DNA of 64,000 bases, from assembly GCF_900110065.1 (NCBI RefSeq), contig NZ_FOCI01000015.1, positions 1 through 64,000 of the forward strand, read 5' to 3'. A model generated the notes under the pieces. It saw nothing but the letters and a program-made list of their open reading frames with translations, made no database searches and was not told the origin of the DNA. Positions within the stretch are counted from its first letter, which is position 1; each line of letters opens with the position of its first letter. The stretch is from Loktanella fryxellensis (GTDB taxonomy: Bacteria > Pseudomonadota > Alphaproteobacteria > Rhodobacterales > Rhodobacteraceae). Of this stretch, positions 45,631 to 56,013 are shown in pieces. Both the position numbers and the translations under genes were made by a program.

Positions 45631-46637
45631 CAGTGGTATCCCGCCTCCGGGTCCAGCTTGCCGCGGAAGACGTAGTAGGCGTAGGCGGTGTAGCCCAGGA
45701 TCAGCGGGATCAGCACCACGGTGCCCACGAGGGTGAACCACAGGCTTTCGTCTGGGGCCGCGGCCTCCCAGATCGTGAGGGTGGGCGGGACGATGTTGGG
45801 ATAGAAACTGATCCCGATCCCGATGAAGCTGATCATGAACAACGACAGCGATGCGAGAAACGCCATCACGTCGTGCCCGCCGGGGGCCAAGCCCTTGAAC
45901 AGGGCAAAGATCGCAATCAGCAGGGCCACCGGGATCGGCAGGGTCCACAGGACCCCCGGCATCGCGAACCACCGCTCGAAATACACAAAATCCTGAAACG
46001 GCGTCAGCACGCTGACGGCTGCGATGAACACCAGTGTCACGATGGCTAGCGGTCGCGCCAGATCGCGCATCCGGTGGTGCACCGCGCCATCGGTCTTCAT
46101 CACGATCCACGTGGCCCCCAGCAGGGCATAACCCACGACGACGGCCACGCCGGTCAGCACGGTGAACGGCGTCAGCCAATCCCACCAGCCGCCGGAATAC
46201 TGGCGATCCGTGATCTCAATCCCCTGCACCAGCGCACCCAGGGCGATGCCCTGACACAGGGCGGCCATGGTCGATCCACCGAAGAACGCCCAGTCCCAGA
46301 CCCATTTCCAGCGTTCCGTCCGCCAACGGTATTCGAACGCGACGCCCCGGAACACCAGCGCCAGCAGCATCAGGATGATCGGCATGTAAAGCGCCGACAT
46401 CACCACCGCATAGGCCAGCGGAAAGACCGCGAACAGCCCGCCGCCGCCCAGCACCAGCCACGTCTCGTTCCCGTCCCAGATGGGCGCGACCGAGTTCATC
46501 ATCGTGTCGCGGTCCTTCTTGTTGTGGGCAAAGGGGAACAGGATCCCGATACCCAGATCGAAGCCGTCGAGGATGACATAGACCAGCACCGCAAAGGCGA
46601 TGATGCCGGCCCAGATGAAGGGAAGATCGAATTCCAT
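45630..46637 (-). CDS. cydB: Cytochrome bd-type quinol oxidase subunit II
   Basis: 335 residues with eight or nine membrane helices. Typical opening is MEFDLPFIWAGIIAFAVLVY with ILDGFDLGIGILFPF, and the conserved WDGNETWLVLGGG. It belongs to the CydB/CioB family and pairs with CydA to form a membrane quinol oxidase of high oxygen affinity. It is separated from cydA by 12 bp. Confidence 0.93.
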   Translation of the reverse strand: MEFDLPFIWAGIIAFAVLVYVILDGFDLGIGILFPFAHNKKDRDTMMNSVAPIWDGNETWLVLGGGGLFAVFPLAYAVVMSALYMPIILMLLALVFRGVAFEYRWRTERWKWVWDWAFFGGSTMAALCQGIALGALVQGIEITDRQYSGGWWDWLTPFTVLTGVAVVVGYALLGATWIVMKTDGAVHHRMRDLARPLAIVTLVFIAAVSVLTPFQDFVYFERWFAMPGVLWTLPIPVALLIAIFALFKGLAPGGHDVMAFLASLSLFMISFIGIGISFYPNIVPPTLTIWEAAAPDESLWFTLVGTVVLIPLILGYTAYAYYVFRGKLDPEAGYH

Positions 46638-46649
46638 GGCTCTGTTCCC

Positions 46650-48041
46650 TTACTCTGACGGTGTCTGCTGTGCGGGCGTAATGCCCGCCGTGCGGATCGG
46701 GCCTTCGCTCAGCTTCGGTTCCGTTCCCGGACGCATGCCCATCAGGCGCATGATGTAATAGGTGCCGGCACCGAAGACGAAGAAATACACGACGATGAAC
46801 GCGATCAGCGACGCGGCGACTGCAGGTGCGGCCACGGGGCCGAGGCTTTCGGACGTGCGCATCAGGCCATAGACGGTGAACGGCTGACGGCCCACTTCCG
46901 TCGTGATCCAGCCCGCCAGCACTGCGACGAAGCCCATGGGACCCATCGCGATGGCCGCGCGGTGCAGTGTCGCACTGTCATAGAGCCGCCCGCGATACCG
47001 CTGCACGGCACCAAAGAGGCCGAGGCCCAGCATGGCGAACCCGATGCCCACCATCACGCGAAAGCTCCAGAACACGATGGCAACCGGGGGCTCGTCCTCG
47101 TCCGGGATGGTGTCGAGGCCCGCCAGCGGCGCGTTCAGGTCGTGCTTGAGGATCAGCGACGACAGCTTGGGGATCTGAACCGCATAGTCGATCCGCTTTT
47201 CCGCCGGGTTGGGGATGCCGAACAGGATCAGCGGTGCGCCGTCCGGGTGGCTGTCGTAATGCCCTTCCATCGCCATGACCTTGGCGGGCTGGTGTTCCAG
47301 CGTGTTGATGCCGTGGAAATCGCCCGCCACGATCTGCAGCGGTGTGACGATGATGGCCATCCACATCGCCATCGAGAACATCTTGCGCGACGCCTTGTTG
47401 TCGCGGTCCTGCAGCAGGTGCAACGCACCGACGCCGGCCACGACGAAGGCGGTCGTCAGATAGGCCGCCAGCACCATGTGCACGAGGCGGTAGGGGAACG
47501 ACGGGTTGAACACGATGGCCCACCAATCGACGGGCACGAACTGGCCCACTTCGTTGATGGCGAAACCGGCCGGCGTCTGCATCCAGCTGTTCACGCTCAG
47601 GATCCATGTGGCCGACATCAGCGTGCCGCCAGCGACCATCGCCGTGGCGAACATGTGCAGGCCATTGCCGACCTTTTCACGCCCGAACAGCATGATGCCC
47701 AGAAAACCCGCCTCGAGGAAGAAGGCGCTCAGCACCTCGTAGGCCATCAGCGGTCCGATCACCGGACCGGCGCGGTCCGAGAACGTGCTCCAGTTGGTGC
47801 CGAACTGATAGGACATGACGATGCCGGACACGACGCCCATGGCGAAGGCCACGGCGAAGATCTTTTTCCAGTAGTCGAACAGCACCCGGTAGGTGTTGTC
47901 GGCGGTCCACAGCCACAGGGCATTCAGGACGGCAAGGAAGCTTGCCAGTCCGATCGAGAAGGCCGGAAAGATGATGTGGAACGACACGGTGAACGCAAAC
48001 TGGAAGCGGGCCAGGATTTCTGCGGAAAAACCATCGAGCAT
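46650..48041 (-). CDS. cydA: Cytochrome bd-type quinol oxidase subunit I (cyanide-insensitive type)
   Basis: 463 residues. The haem ligand His is in the N-terminal RFQFAFTVSFHIIFPAFSIG, the menaquinol/ubiquinol-side GRQPFTVYGLMRT is present, and the haem b558 Met region is MAMWMAIIVTPLQIVAGDFHG. The Q-loop between helices 6 and 7 is short (EKRIDYAVQIPKLSSLIL), which places it in the CIO (short-loop) group. The ATG at 48041 follows AAGGACACTCGAC. It oxidises quinol and reduces oxygen at the cytoplasmic membrane. Confidence 0.93.
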   Translation of the reverse strand: MLDGFSAEILARFQFAFTVSFHIIFPAFSIGLASFLAVLNALWLWTADNTYRVLFDYWKKIFAVAFAMGVVSGIVMSYQFGTNWSTFSDRAGPVIGPLMAYEVLSAFFLEAGFLGIMLFGREKVGNGLHMFATAMVAGGTLMSATWILSVNSWMQTPAGFAINEVGQFVPVDWWAIVFNPSFPYRLVHMVLAAYLTTAFVVAGVGALHLLQDRDNKASRKMFSMAMWMAIIVTPLQIVAGDFHGINTLEHQPAKVMAMEGHYDSHPDGAPLILFGIPNPAEKRIDYAVQIPKLSSLILKHDLNAPLAGLDTIPDEDEPPVAIVFWSFRVMVGIGFAMLGLGLFGAVQRYRGRLYDSATLHRAAIAMGPMGFVAVLAGWITTEVGRQPFTVYGLMRTSESLGPVAAPAVAASLIAFIVVYFFVFGAGTYYIMRLMGMRPGTEPKLSEGPIRTAGITPAQQTPSE

Positions 48042-48179
48042 GTCGAGTGTCCTTGTCTGCACCCCGTGGGAGGCGGGGCTGAGGGGCATGTGTCATCGCG
48101 GTGCCACGCTTTCCATGGGACGAAACCGCGCAGAACTGTAATGTCTGTCGCATAACTAGCGGGTTTCCGGCAATCGTCC

Positions 48180-48193
48180 GTGACCACGGTCAC
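48180..48193. promoter_or_regulatory. Palindrome between divergent cydA and dctP
   Basis: GTGACC-AC-GGTCAC, 14 bp, about 140 bp from each start codon. A candidate regulator site; which gene it serves is unknown. Confidence 0.4.
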
Positions 48194-48270
48194 CCAATCG
48201 GTGTGGCACGTTTGTTTTTTCGGTGACAAGCGGGCATGGACCTGCATTGTCACGCCAGCGCACGCACGAC

Positions 48271-48313
48271 TGGCATCTGAGCAAGACTCTGGCATCAGCG
48301 CAGGACTGGCATC
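48271..48313 (+). repeat. Three imperfect direct repeats in the dctP leader
   Basis: TGGCATC occurs at 48271, 48290 and 48307 in units of about 17-19 bp (GACTGGCATCTGAG-like). The third unit runs into the GGAGG ribosome binding site of dctP. Confidence 0.5.
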
Positions 48314-48327
48314 TGAGGAGGATACGC

Positions 48328-49368
48328 ATGACGACGACACGCAGGACCTTGATGGGGGCGGCCGCAGCGCTGCTGGCCCTGACCGCGACCGGTGCCCTGG
48401 CGCAGGAGGTGACGCTGAAGCTGCACCAGTTCCTGCCCGCACAATCCGTTGTGCCGTCCCAGATCCTCGACGTCTGGGCCGACAAGGTCGAGGCGGACAG
48501 CGGCGGGCGCATCAAGGTCGACCGCTATCCGTCGATGCAGCTGGGTGGCACACCGCCCGAACTGATCGACCAGGTGACCGACGGGGTCGCCGATATCGTC
48601 TGGACAGCCGTCGGCTATACGCCGGGGCGTTTCCCGACGACAGAGGTTTTCGAACTGCCGTTCTTCGTCGAAGATCCGCAGGCCGCCGCCTATGCATTCT
48701 GGAAACTCTACGAAAGCGACATGGCGCAGACCGAGTTCGCTGACGTGCACATGCTGGGCACATGGGTCCACGGGCCGGGCCTGCTGCACACCGCCGATCC
48801 CGTCGATACTCCCGCCGATCTGCAGGGCATGCAGATCCGCGGCGGGTCGCGTCTGGTGAACCAGATGCTCGAGGCGGTGGGGGCCACGCCCGTGGGGATG
48901 CCGGTGCCTGCGGTGTCGGAATCCCTGTCGAAGGGCGTCATCGACGGTGCGACCCTGCCGTGGGAGGTGACGAGCAGCGTGCGCGTGGCCGAACTGGTGC
49001 AGAACCATACCGCGTTCGAAGGGGCTGGCCTTTACACCCTGACCTTCATCCTCGCGATGAATCCCGACAGCTACGCGGCGCTGCCCGACGATCTGAAGGC
49101 GGTCGTGGATGCGAACTCTGGTCTGGATTTCTCTGTGCTTGCCGCAGGGGTGCAACTGGCGGCCGACGATCCCGCCCGGCAGATCGCCGAGGACATGGGC
49201 AACAGCATCGTCACCATCGACGCGGCGACGGTCGCGGCCGACTGGATGCCGCTGGTCGCGCCGATTTATGACACCTGGGCCGCCGAGATGGACGAACAGG
49301 GCCTCGACGGGCAGGGACTGATCGACCGGGCCCGCACGCTGATGGCGGAATACGTACCCGCGCAGTAA
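48328..49368 (+). CDS. TRAP transporter solute-binding protein DctP
   Basis: 346 residues, periplasmic. The N-terminus TTTRRTLMGAAAALLALTAT is a possible Tat-type signal with cleavage near ALA-QEV. Mature features are VTLKLHQFLPAQSVVPSQIL, GGRIKVDRYPSMQLGG and LQGMQIRGGSRLVNQMLEAV with the conserved Arg of the DctP carboxylate site, and GVIDGATLPWEV. It captures an organic acid for the DctQM permease; the substrate is not identifiable. GAGGAGG precedes the ATG at 48328. The frame starts upstream at 48223 without family similarity. Confidence 0.93.
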   Translation: MTTTRRTLMGAAAALLALTATGALAQEVTLKLHQFLPAQSVVPSQILDVWADKVEADSGGRIKVDRYPSMQLGGTPPELIDQVTDGVADIVWTAVGYTPGRFPTTEVFELPFFVEDPQAAAYAFWKLYESDMAQTEFADVHMLGTWVHGPGLLHTADPVDTPADLQGMQIRGGSRLVNQMLEAVGATPVGMPVPAVSESLSKGVIDGATLPWEVTSSVRVAELVQNHTAFEGAGLYTLTFILAMNPDSYAALPDDLKAVVDANSGLDFSVLAAGVQLAADDPARQIAEDMGNSIVTIDAATVAADWMPLVAPIYDTWAAEMDEQGLDGQGLIDRARTLMAEYVPAQ

Positions 49369-49385
49369 CCATTGCAGCCGCACGT

Positions 49386-49416
49386 CGGGGCGTCCATGCA
49401 GGTCGTGGGCGCCCCG
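49386..49416 (+). promoter_or_regulatory. Intercistronic stem-loop dctP-dctQ
   Basis: CGGGGCG (49386-49392) pairs with CGCCCCG (49410-49416) with a 17-base intervening region, 17 bp after dctP. Weaker than the similar elements after urtA, frcB and aglE. Confidence 0.4.
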
Positions 49417-49447
49417 TTGCGTGCGCGTCGACGAACACAGGACCAGC

Positions 49448-50032
49448 ATGTATCCGTTCTTTCTGACCCTTTCGCGCGGCATGGCGTGGCTTGGCGGTGC
49501 CATGCTGCTGGTGCTGATCCTGCTGGTCTGCGCATCCGTCCTGGGGCGCGAGGCGAATGGTCTGCTTCACGCAGACGCGGCGCAGGCGCTGGCCCCCGGC
49601 CTTGCCGCGTGGGTGCTGGGCCTTGGCATCGGCCCGATCAACGGTGATTTCGAACTGGTCGAGGCGGGGATCGCATTTGCGATCTTCGCCTTTCTGCCGC
49701 TGTGCCAGATCACCGGCGGCCACGCATCGGTCGATATCCTGACTCAACGTTTCCCGGACATGATCAGCCGCGGGCTGCGGCTGGTGACCGACATCGTCTT
49801 TGCCGCCGTGCTGGTGGTCATGGCGCAGCAGCTCTGGCTGGGGATGCTGTCCAAGAAGGCGTCCGGCCAGACCACGTTCCTGCTGGAAATGCCGGTCTGG
49901 TGGGCCTACGCCCTGTCGATGACGGGTGCGGTCGCAGCCGCCGTGGTCGCCTGCTACATCGCCGTCGAACGGCTGCGCGAAGCCGCCACGGGCCGCACCA
50001 TCCTGCCCGTCGATCTGGAGGCCGACCATTGA
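49448..50032 (+). CDS. TRAP transporter small permease DctQ
   Basis: 194 residues with four hydrophobic segments. The conserved family portion is IAFAIFAFLPLCQITGGHAS followed by VDILTQRFP, and MPVWWAYALSMTGAV near the end. It links DctP to the large permease. The ATG at 49448 starts the first helix. Its TGA overlaps the TTG start of dctM. Confidence 0.88.
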   Translation: MYPFFLTLSRGMAWLGGAMLLVLILLVCASVLGREANGLLHADAAQALAPGLAAWVLGLGIGPINGDFELVEAGIAFAIFAFLPLCQITGGHASVDILTQRFPDMISRGLRLVTDIVFAAVLVVMAQQLWLGMLSKKASGQTTFLLEMPVWWAYALSMTGAVAAAVVACYIAVERLREAATGRTILPVDLEADH

Positions 50033-51525
50033 GCGACGCAGCCATCGGCATCCTGTCCTTTCCCGCGCTTCTGGTGCTGATCTTTCTGCGGGTGCCCATC
50101 GGGCTGGCGATGTTCCTGACCGGGCTGCTCGGCCTCGTCTTCGTCACCGGTGACGCCACGGTGCCGCTGGCGCGGCTGAAGTCCGAGACATTCACCACAT
50201 TCTCCAGCTATTCGCTGTCCATCGTGCCAATGTTCCTGCTGATGGGGCATTTCGCGACGCTGGGCGGCATGTCGCAGGCGCTGTTCCGCGCCGCCGAAAG
50301 CTTTGTCGGTCATCGCAAGGGCGGCGTCGCCATGGCGGCCATCGGGGCCTGCGCGGGCTTCGGCGCGATCTGCGGATCGAGCCTTGCGACCGCCGCCACC
50401 ATGGGCCGCGTCGCCCTGCCGGAACTGCGGCGCTATGGCTATGCGGGCGGGTTTTCGACCGCGACGCTGGCGGCGGGCGGCACGCTGGGCATCCTGATCC
50501 CGCCGTCCATCGTGCTGGTGATCTATGCGATCCTGACCGAGCAGAACATCGCCAAACTGTTCCTTGCGGCCTTCATCCCCGGCGTCCTCGCGGCGCTGGG
50601 CTATGTCATCGTCATCTCGATCTACGTGCGCCTCTATCCCGGCAGTGCCGGCACCCGGCGGCGCGTGATCTGGGGCGACCGGCTGCGCGCGGTGGTGGCG
50701 GTCTGGCCTGTGGTCGTGGTGTTCGGGCTGGTGGTCGGCGGCATCTATGCCGGCTGGTTCACACCGACCGAAGGGGCGGCCGTCGGGGCGCTGGGGACCG
50801 GCCTGATCGCGTGGGGCAACGGCGGGCTGACACGGGCGACGCTGGGCCAGTCGTTCATGGTCACGGCGCGGTCCACGGCGATGATTTTCTTCATCGTGCT
50901 GGGGGCTGCGTTCTACAACGGGTTTCTCGCGCTGACGCAGGTGCCGCAGGACATCGCGGGCTGGGTCGCAGATCAGGGCCTGTCGCCGTTTCTGGTGCTG
51001 ACGCTGATCCTGGTGTTCTACCTCGTGATGGGTTGTCTGATGGACAGCCTGTCGATGATCCTGCTGACGATCCCGATCTTCTGGCCGGTGATGCAGGGTC
51101 TGGATTTCGGCTTCGTCAGCCTGATCGACCTGCAGGCGGCGCGCCTCGGCGATCTGATCGCCAGCGGGGCCGTGATTGCGCCGGACCTGCTGGCGCAGGC
51201 ACAGGCGGCGCTGGCGCAAGGGATGGAACTGACCGCCGATCAGATGCGAGAGATCGGTCTGCGCGGTGCCAACGCCGGTGCACTGGCCCGCATCAACGAG
51301 GAGCAGGTCGCGATCTGGTTCGGCATCCTCGTGCTGATCGTGGTCGAGGTCGGTCTGATCACGCCGCCCGTGGGCATGAACCTGTTCATCATCAACGCGA
51401 TGGACCGCAAGACGCCGATCGGCGACACCTACCGCGCGGTGATGTTCTATGTGGCGTCCGACCTGATCCGTGTCATGATCCTCGTGGCGTTCCCGGCCAT
51501 CACGCTGGCATTCATCGCCTGGTAG
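50029..51525 (+). CDS. TRAP transporter large permease DctM with extra loop
   Basis: 498 residues; typical DctM proteins are about 430. Family segments are present: IVPMFLLMGHFATLGGMSQA, GSSLATAATMGRVALPEL, GILIPPSIVLVIYAILTEQN and GLITPPVGMNLFIINAM. An extra segment of about 65 residues (roughly 361-427, coding 51109-51309), predicted helical and rich in Ala/Leu/Gln, lies between the PIFWPVMQGLDF helix and AIWFGILVLIVVE. The start is a TTG at 50029, with GGAGG seven bases upstream and overlap with dctQ. It carries out sodium- or proton-driven import with DctQ. Confidence 0.9.
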   Translation: MSDAAIGILSFPALLVLIFLRVPIGLAMFLTGLLGLVFVTGDATVPLARLKSETFTTFSSYSLSIVPMFLLMGHFATLGGMSQALFRAAESFVGHRKGGVAMAAIGACAGFGAICGSSLATAATMGRVALPELRRYGYAGGFSTATLAAGGTLGILIPPSIVLVIYAILTEQNIAKLFLAAFIPGVLAALGYVIVISIYVRLYPGSAGTRRRVIWGDRLRAVVAVWPVVVVFGLVVGGIYAGWFTPTEGAAVGALGTGLIAWGNGGLTRATLGQSFMVTARSTAMIFFIVLGAAFYNGFLALTQVPQDIAGWVADQGLSPFLVLTLILVFYLVMGCLMDSLSMILLTIPIFWPVMQGLDFGFVSLIDLQAARLGDLIASGAVIAPDLLAQAQAALAQGMELTADQMREIGLRGANAGALARINEEQVAIWFGILVLIVVEVGLITPPVGMNLFIINAMDRKTPIGDTYRAVMFYVASDLIRVMILVAFPAITLAFIAW

Positions 51526-51541
51526 GGCAGGGGCCGTGCCG

Positions 51542-52474
51542 TCACCCTTGCGGCACCGGCCCTACGGCGGTCGCGCCGCGTGGCAGGGTGCCGGCGATCA
51601 GGCGCACCTCCTCGCTGATCCGGGTCAGGCGGTGGGCCAGCGGCGTGTTGCGTCGCCAGACCATCCCGATCCGCCGTTGCGGCGGTGTCCCGGCAAAGCG
51701 CTGGACGCACACGGGGGCCGCGCGGGTTTCCACCGGGACCGCCATGTCAGGGATCAGCGTCACGCCGATGCCCGCACCCACCATCTGCACCAGCGTCGCC
51801 AAGGCAGACCCGTCCAGCCATTCACGCGGTCGCGCCGTGCCCACCCCGCAGAACGCCAGCGCCTGATCGCGAAAGCAGTGCCCCTCCTCCAGCAGCAGCA
51901 AGCGCATCTGGCGCAGTTGCGCCGCATCGGGCACCGGACGGCCTGCATCCGCCGCTGGCCGGATCAGCACGAAATCCTCGTCCAGCAGGGGCACTTCGGT
52001 CAGCGCGGGTTCCGATACGGGCAGGGCCACGATGGCCGCATCCAGCAGGCCCGCCCCCAGATCCTCGATCAGCCGCGGCGTCAGGGTTTCGCGCACCTGC
52101 AGGTCCAGACCGGGGTATTGCAGCGTCAGCGCGCCGATCAGGCGCGGCAACAGATAGGGCGCGACGGTCGGGATCACGCCCAGACGCAGCCGCCCGATCT
52201 GACCGCCCCGCGCGGCCTGTGCCACGTCACCCAGCTCGTCCACCGATCGCAGGATGTCGCGCGCCCGCGCGATCAGCGTCTCACCGAAATCGGTCAGCCG
52301 CACGATGCGCGGCCCGCGTTCGAACACCGGCAGGCCCAGCCGCTCTTCGAGGTCGCGGACCTGCATGGACAGGGCGGGCTGACTGACGAACGACGCATCG
52401 GCCGCGCGGCCAAAGTGCCGGTGGTCTGCCAGCGCAACCGCATAGCGCAAATGCTTGATCGTCAGGTCTGCCAT
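51542..52474 (-). CDS. oxyR: Hydrogen peroxide sensor OxyR
   Basis: 310 residues, LysR family. The N-terminal helix-turn-helix (MADLTIKHLRYAVALADHRH, FVSQPALSMQVRDLEERLGL) is followed by a ligand domain carrying the redox cysteines Cys200 and Cys209 in EEGHCFRDQALAFCG. The spacing equals that of E. coli Cys199 and Cys208. It is divergent from katG, its usual target, with shared 99-bp control DNA. Confidence 0.9.
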   Translation of the reverse strand: MADLTIKHLRYAVALADHRHFGRAADASFVSQPALSMQVRDLEERLGLPVFERGPRIVRLTDFGETLIARARDILRSVDELGDVAQAARGGQIGRLRLGVIPTVAPYLLPRLIGALTLQYPGLDLQVRETLTPRLIEDLGAGLLDAAIVALPVSEPALTEVPLLDEDFVLIRPAADAGRPVPDAAQLRQMRLLLLEEGHCFRDQALAFCGVGTARPREWLDGSALATLVQMVGAGIGVTLIPDMAVPVETRAAPVCVQRFAGTPPQRRIGMVWRRNTPLAHRLTRISEEVRLIAGTLPRGATAVGPVPQG

Positions 52475-52477
52475 AAG

Positions 52478-52523
52478 GATAACCTATCACCGCGATCAGA
52501 AGATACAAGTTCCACTGATCGCG
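52478..52523. promoter_or_regulatory. Candidate OxyR binding region between oxyR and katG
   Basis: GATA-ACC-TATC (52478-52488) and a longer inverted repeat CGCGATCAG (52491-52499) with CTGATCGCG (52515-52523), 15-base spacing. OxyR sites commonly extend over about 45 bp, which fits. Confidence 0.5.
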
Positions 52524-52573
52524 TCATCCGGCTATGACGACCCGGTAACGTGACAGATATCGAGGAGATCGAC

Positions 52574-54793
<2,220 letters not shown>

Positions 54794-54823
54794 CGTAGTC
54801 TGCGTTCCGATCCATGAGGCCGG

Positions 54824-54851
54824 GGTGCCGCGACCGATGTGTCGCGGCACC
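54824..54851 (+). terminator. Terminator-like hairpin after katG
   Basis: GGTGCCGCGAC pairs perfectly with GTCGCGGCACC (54824-54834 with 54841-54851), loop of 6. It lies 31 bp after the katG stop, in the gap before aglR. Confidence 0.65.
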
Positions 54852-54912
54852 TCGATCATCACCGGATGGCGCCTCTTGCCAGCGCCATCGCTTTCGACCC
54901 AGACTATGGCCC

Positions 54913-55959
54913 ATGGTCACTCTCAAGGATATCAGCCGCGAAATCGGATTGTCGGTCACGCAGGTCAGCCGCGCGCTGGGTGGCCATGCGGACGTGAATC
55001 CCGATACCCGCGACCGCGTTCGCGCCACCGCCGACCGGCTGGGCTATCGCCCCAATGCCATCGCCCGCGGGCTCAAGACCGGGCGGTCCGGCATAATCGC
55101 GATGGTCGTCGCCGGGACGCGCACACCCGAATCCAATGCCCATCTGTTCGAGATCGTCATGGGCCTGTCCGCCGAGATTTCGGCGCGCGGCCAGACCTTC
55201 GTGCTGCACGTGGCCGAACCGGGTGCCGATACCATGCGCCTGCATGCCGAACTCTACCGCAGCGGCAGCATCGACGGCTTCGTGCTGATCGGGCCCGCGT
55301 CGGACGACCCGCGCATCGCCCGGCTGAAGAAGCTTGGCGCACCGTTCATCGTGCACGGCCGCGACCCTGCGCAATCGCACGCCTTCGTCGACATCGACAA
55401 CATGGCGGTGGGGCAGGTGATGGCGGACCACCTGCTGCGGCTGGGCCATCGCCGGATCGGCGTCCTGAACGGGGTCGAAAGCGAGTTCTTCGCCGTGCAG
55501 CGCCGCCGCGGCGTGCTGGCGGCGCATGCGGCACATGGCGTCGCAGCGGACCCCGCCCTGATGCTGTCGATGCCCATGATCGCGCCCAACGGGCGACGGG
55601 CGACGCTTGCGCTGCTGGACGCACCACAACCGCCGACGGCCATCATCGCGGGCAATACCCCCCTTGCACTGGGGGTCTATCAGGCCGCTGCGGCACGGGG
55701 CATCCGCGTACCGCATGACCTGTCGGTGCTGGCCCACGACGACGGTCTGGACATGTGTCCGCCCGACAGCTTCACCCCCGCGCTGGGTGGCACCATAGCC
55801 CCGCTGACGACAGCGTGGGTGGCGCTTGCGGACCATCTTGCCGACATCATCGCCGCCAAAGACGGCCCTTCACATAGCCGGATTCTTGACTTAACCTTTC
55901 GGAAAGGATGCTCGGCGCGCGCGATATCTGTTGACACAAGGGGGCACGCCGTTCCTTAG
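54913..55959 (+). CDS. aglR: LacI-family regulator AglR
   Basis: 348 residues. The N-terminal LacI helix-turn-helix is VTLKDISREIGLSVTQVSRA with the hinge LKTGRSGIIAM. The sugar-binding domain resembles periplasmic binding proteins (GIIAMVVAGTRTPESNAHLF, IAGNTPLALGVYQAAAARGI). Located directly upstream of aglEFGK, it is predicted to repress alpha-glucoside transport in the absence of inducer. The ATG at 54913 starts the helix-turn-helix; the open frame from 54814 is not conserved. Confidence 0.9.
   Translation: MVTLKDISREIGLSVTQVSRALGGHADVNPDTRDRVRATADRLGYRPNAIARGLKTGRSGIIAMVVAGTRTPESNAHLFEIVMGLSAEISARGQTFVLHVAEPGADTMRLHAELYRSGSIDGFVLIGPASDDPRIARLKKLGAPFIVHGRDPAQSHAFVDIDNMAVGQVMADHLLRLGHRRIGVLNGVESEFFAVQRRRGVLAAHAAHGVAADPALMLSMPMIAPNGRRATLALLDAPQPPTAIIAGNTPLALGVYQAAAARGIRVPHDLSVLAHDDGLDMCPPDSFTPALGGTIAPLTTAWVALADHLADIIAAKDGPSHSRILDLTFRKGCSARAISVDTRGHAVP
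55895..55907 (+). promoter_or_regulatory. Second, imperfect AglR-like operator in the aglR 3' end
   Basis: CCTTTCGGAAAGG, a near-perfect 13-bp palindrome centred on TTTCGGAAA, inside the 3' coding end of aglR and 66 bp upstream (start to start) of the perfect operator at 55961. Paired sites could allow looping. Confidence 0.4.
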
Positions 55960-55960
55960 T
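55931..55960 (+). promoter_or_regulatory. Promoter of aglEFGK
   Basis: A consensus -35 TTGACA (55931-55936) and a weaker -10 (CTTAGT, 55955-55960, 18-bp spacing). The promoter overlaps the 3' end of aglR, and the operator at 55961-55974 would cover the transcription start. Confidence 0.5.
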
Positions 55961-55974
55961 CCGAAACGTTTCGG
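55961..55974 (+). promoter_or_regulatory. LacI-family operator of aglEFGK
   Basis: CCGAAACGTTTCGG, a perfect 14-bp palindrome with central CG as LacI-family operators have. It lies immediately after the -10 and 40 bp before the aglE start. Confidence 0.75.
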
Positions 55975-56013
55975 GGCAAACCGAACACACATACTCTGGG
56001 AGGAGACAACCAC

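Noticed and set aside
48271-48313. CRISPR-like array
   Set aside because: Only three short imperfect units with no spacer/repeat structure and no cas genes.
48223-48327. Upstream start for DctP giving a 35-residue extension
   Set aside because: The extension is encoded by the direct repeats, and the signal peptide plus GAGGAGG support the start at 48328.
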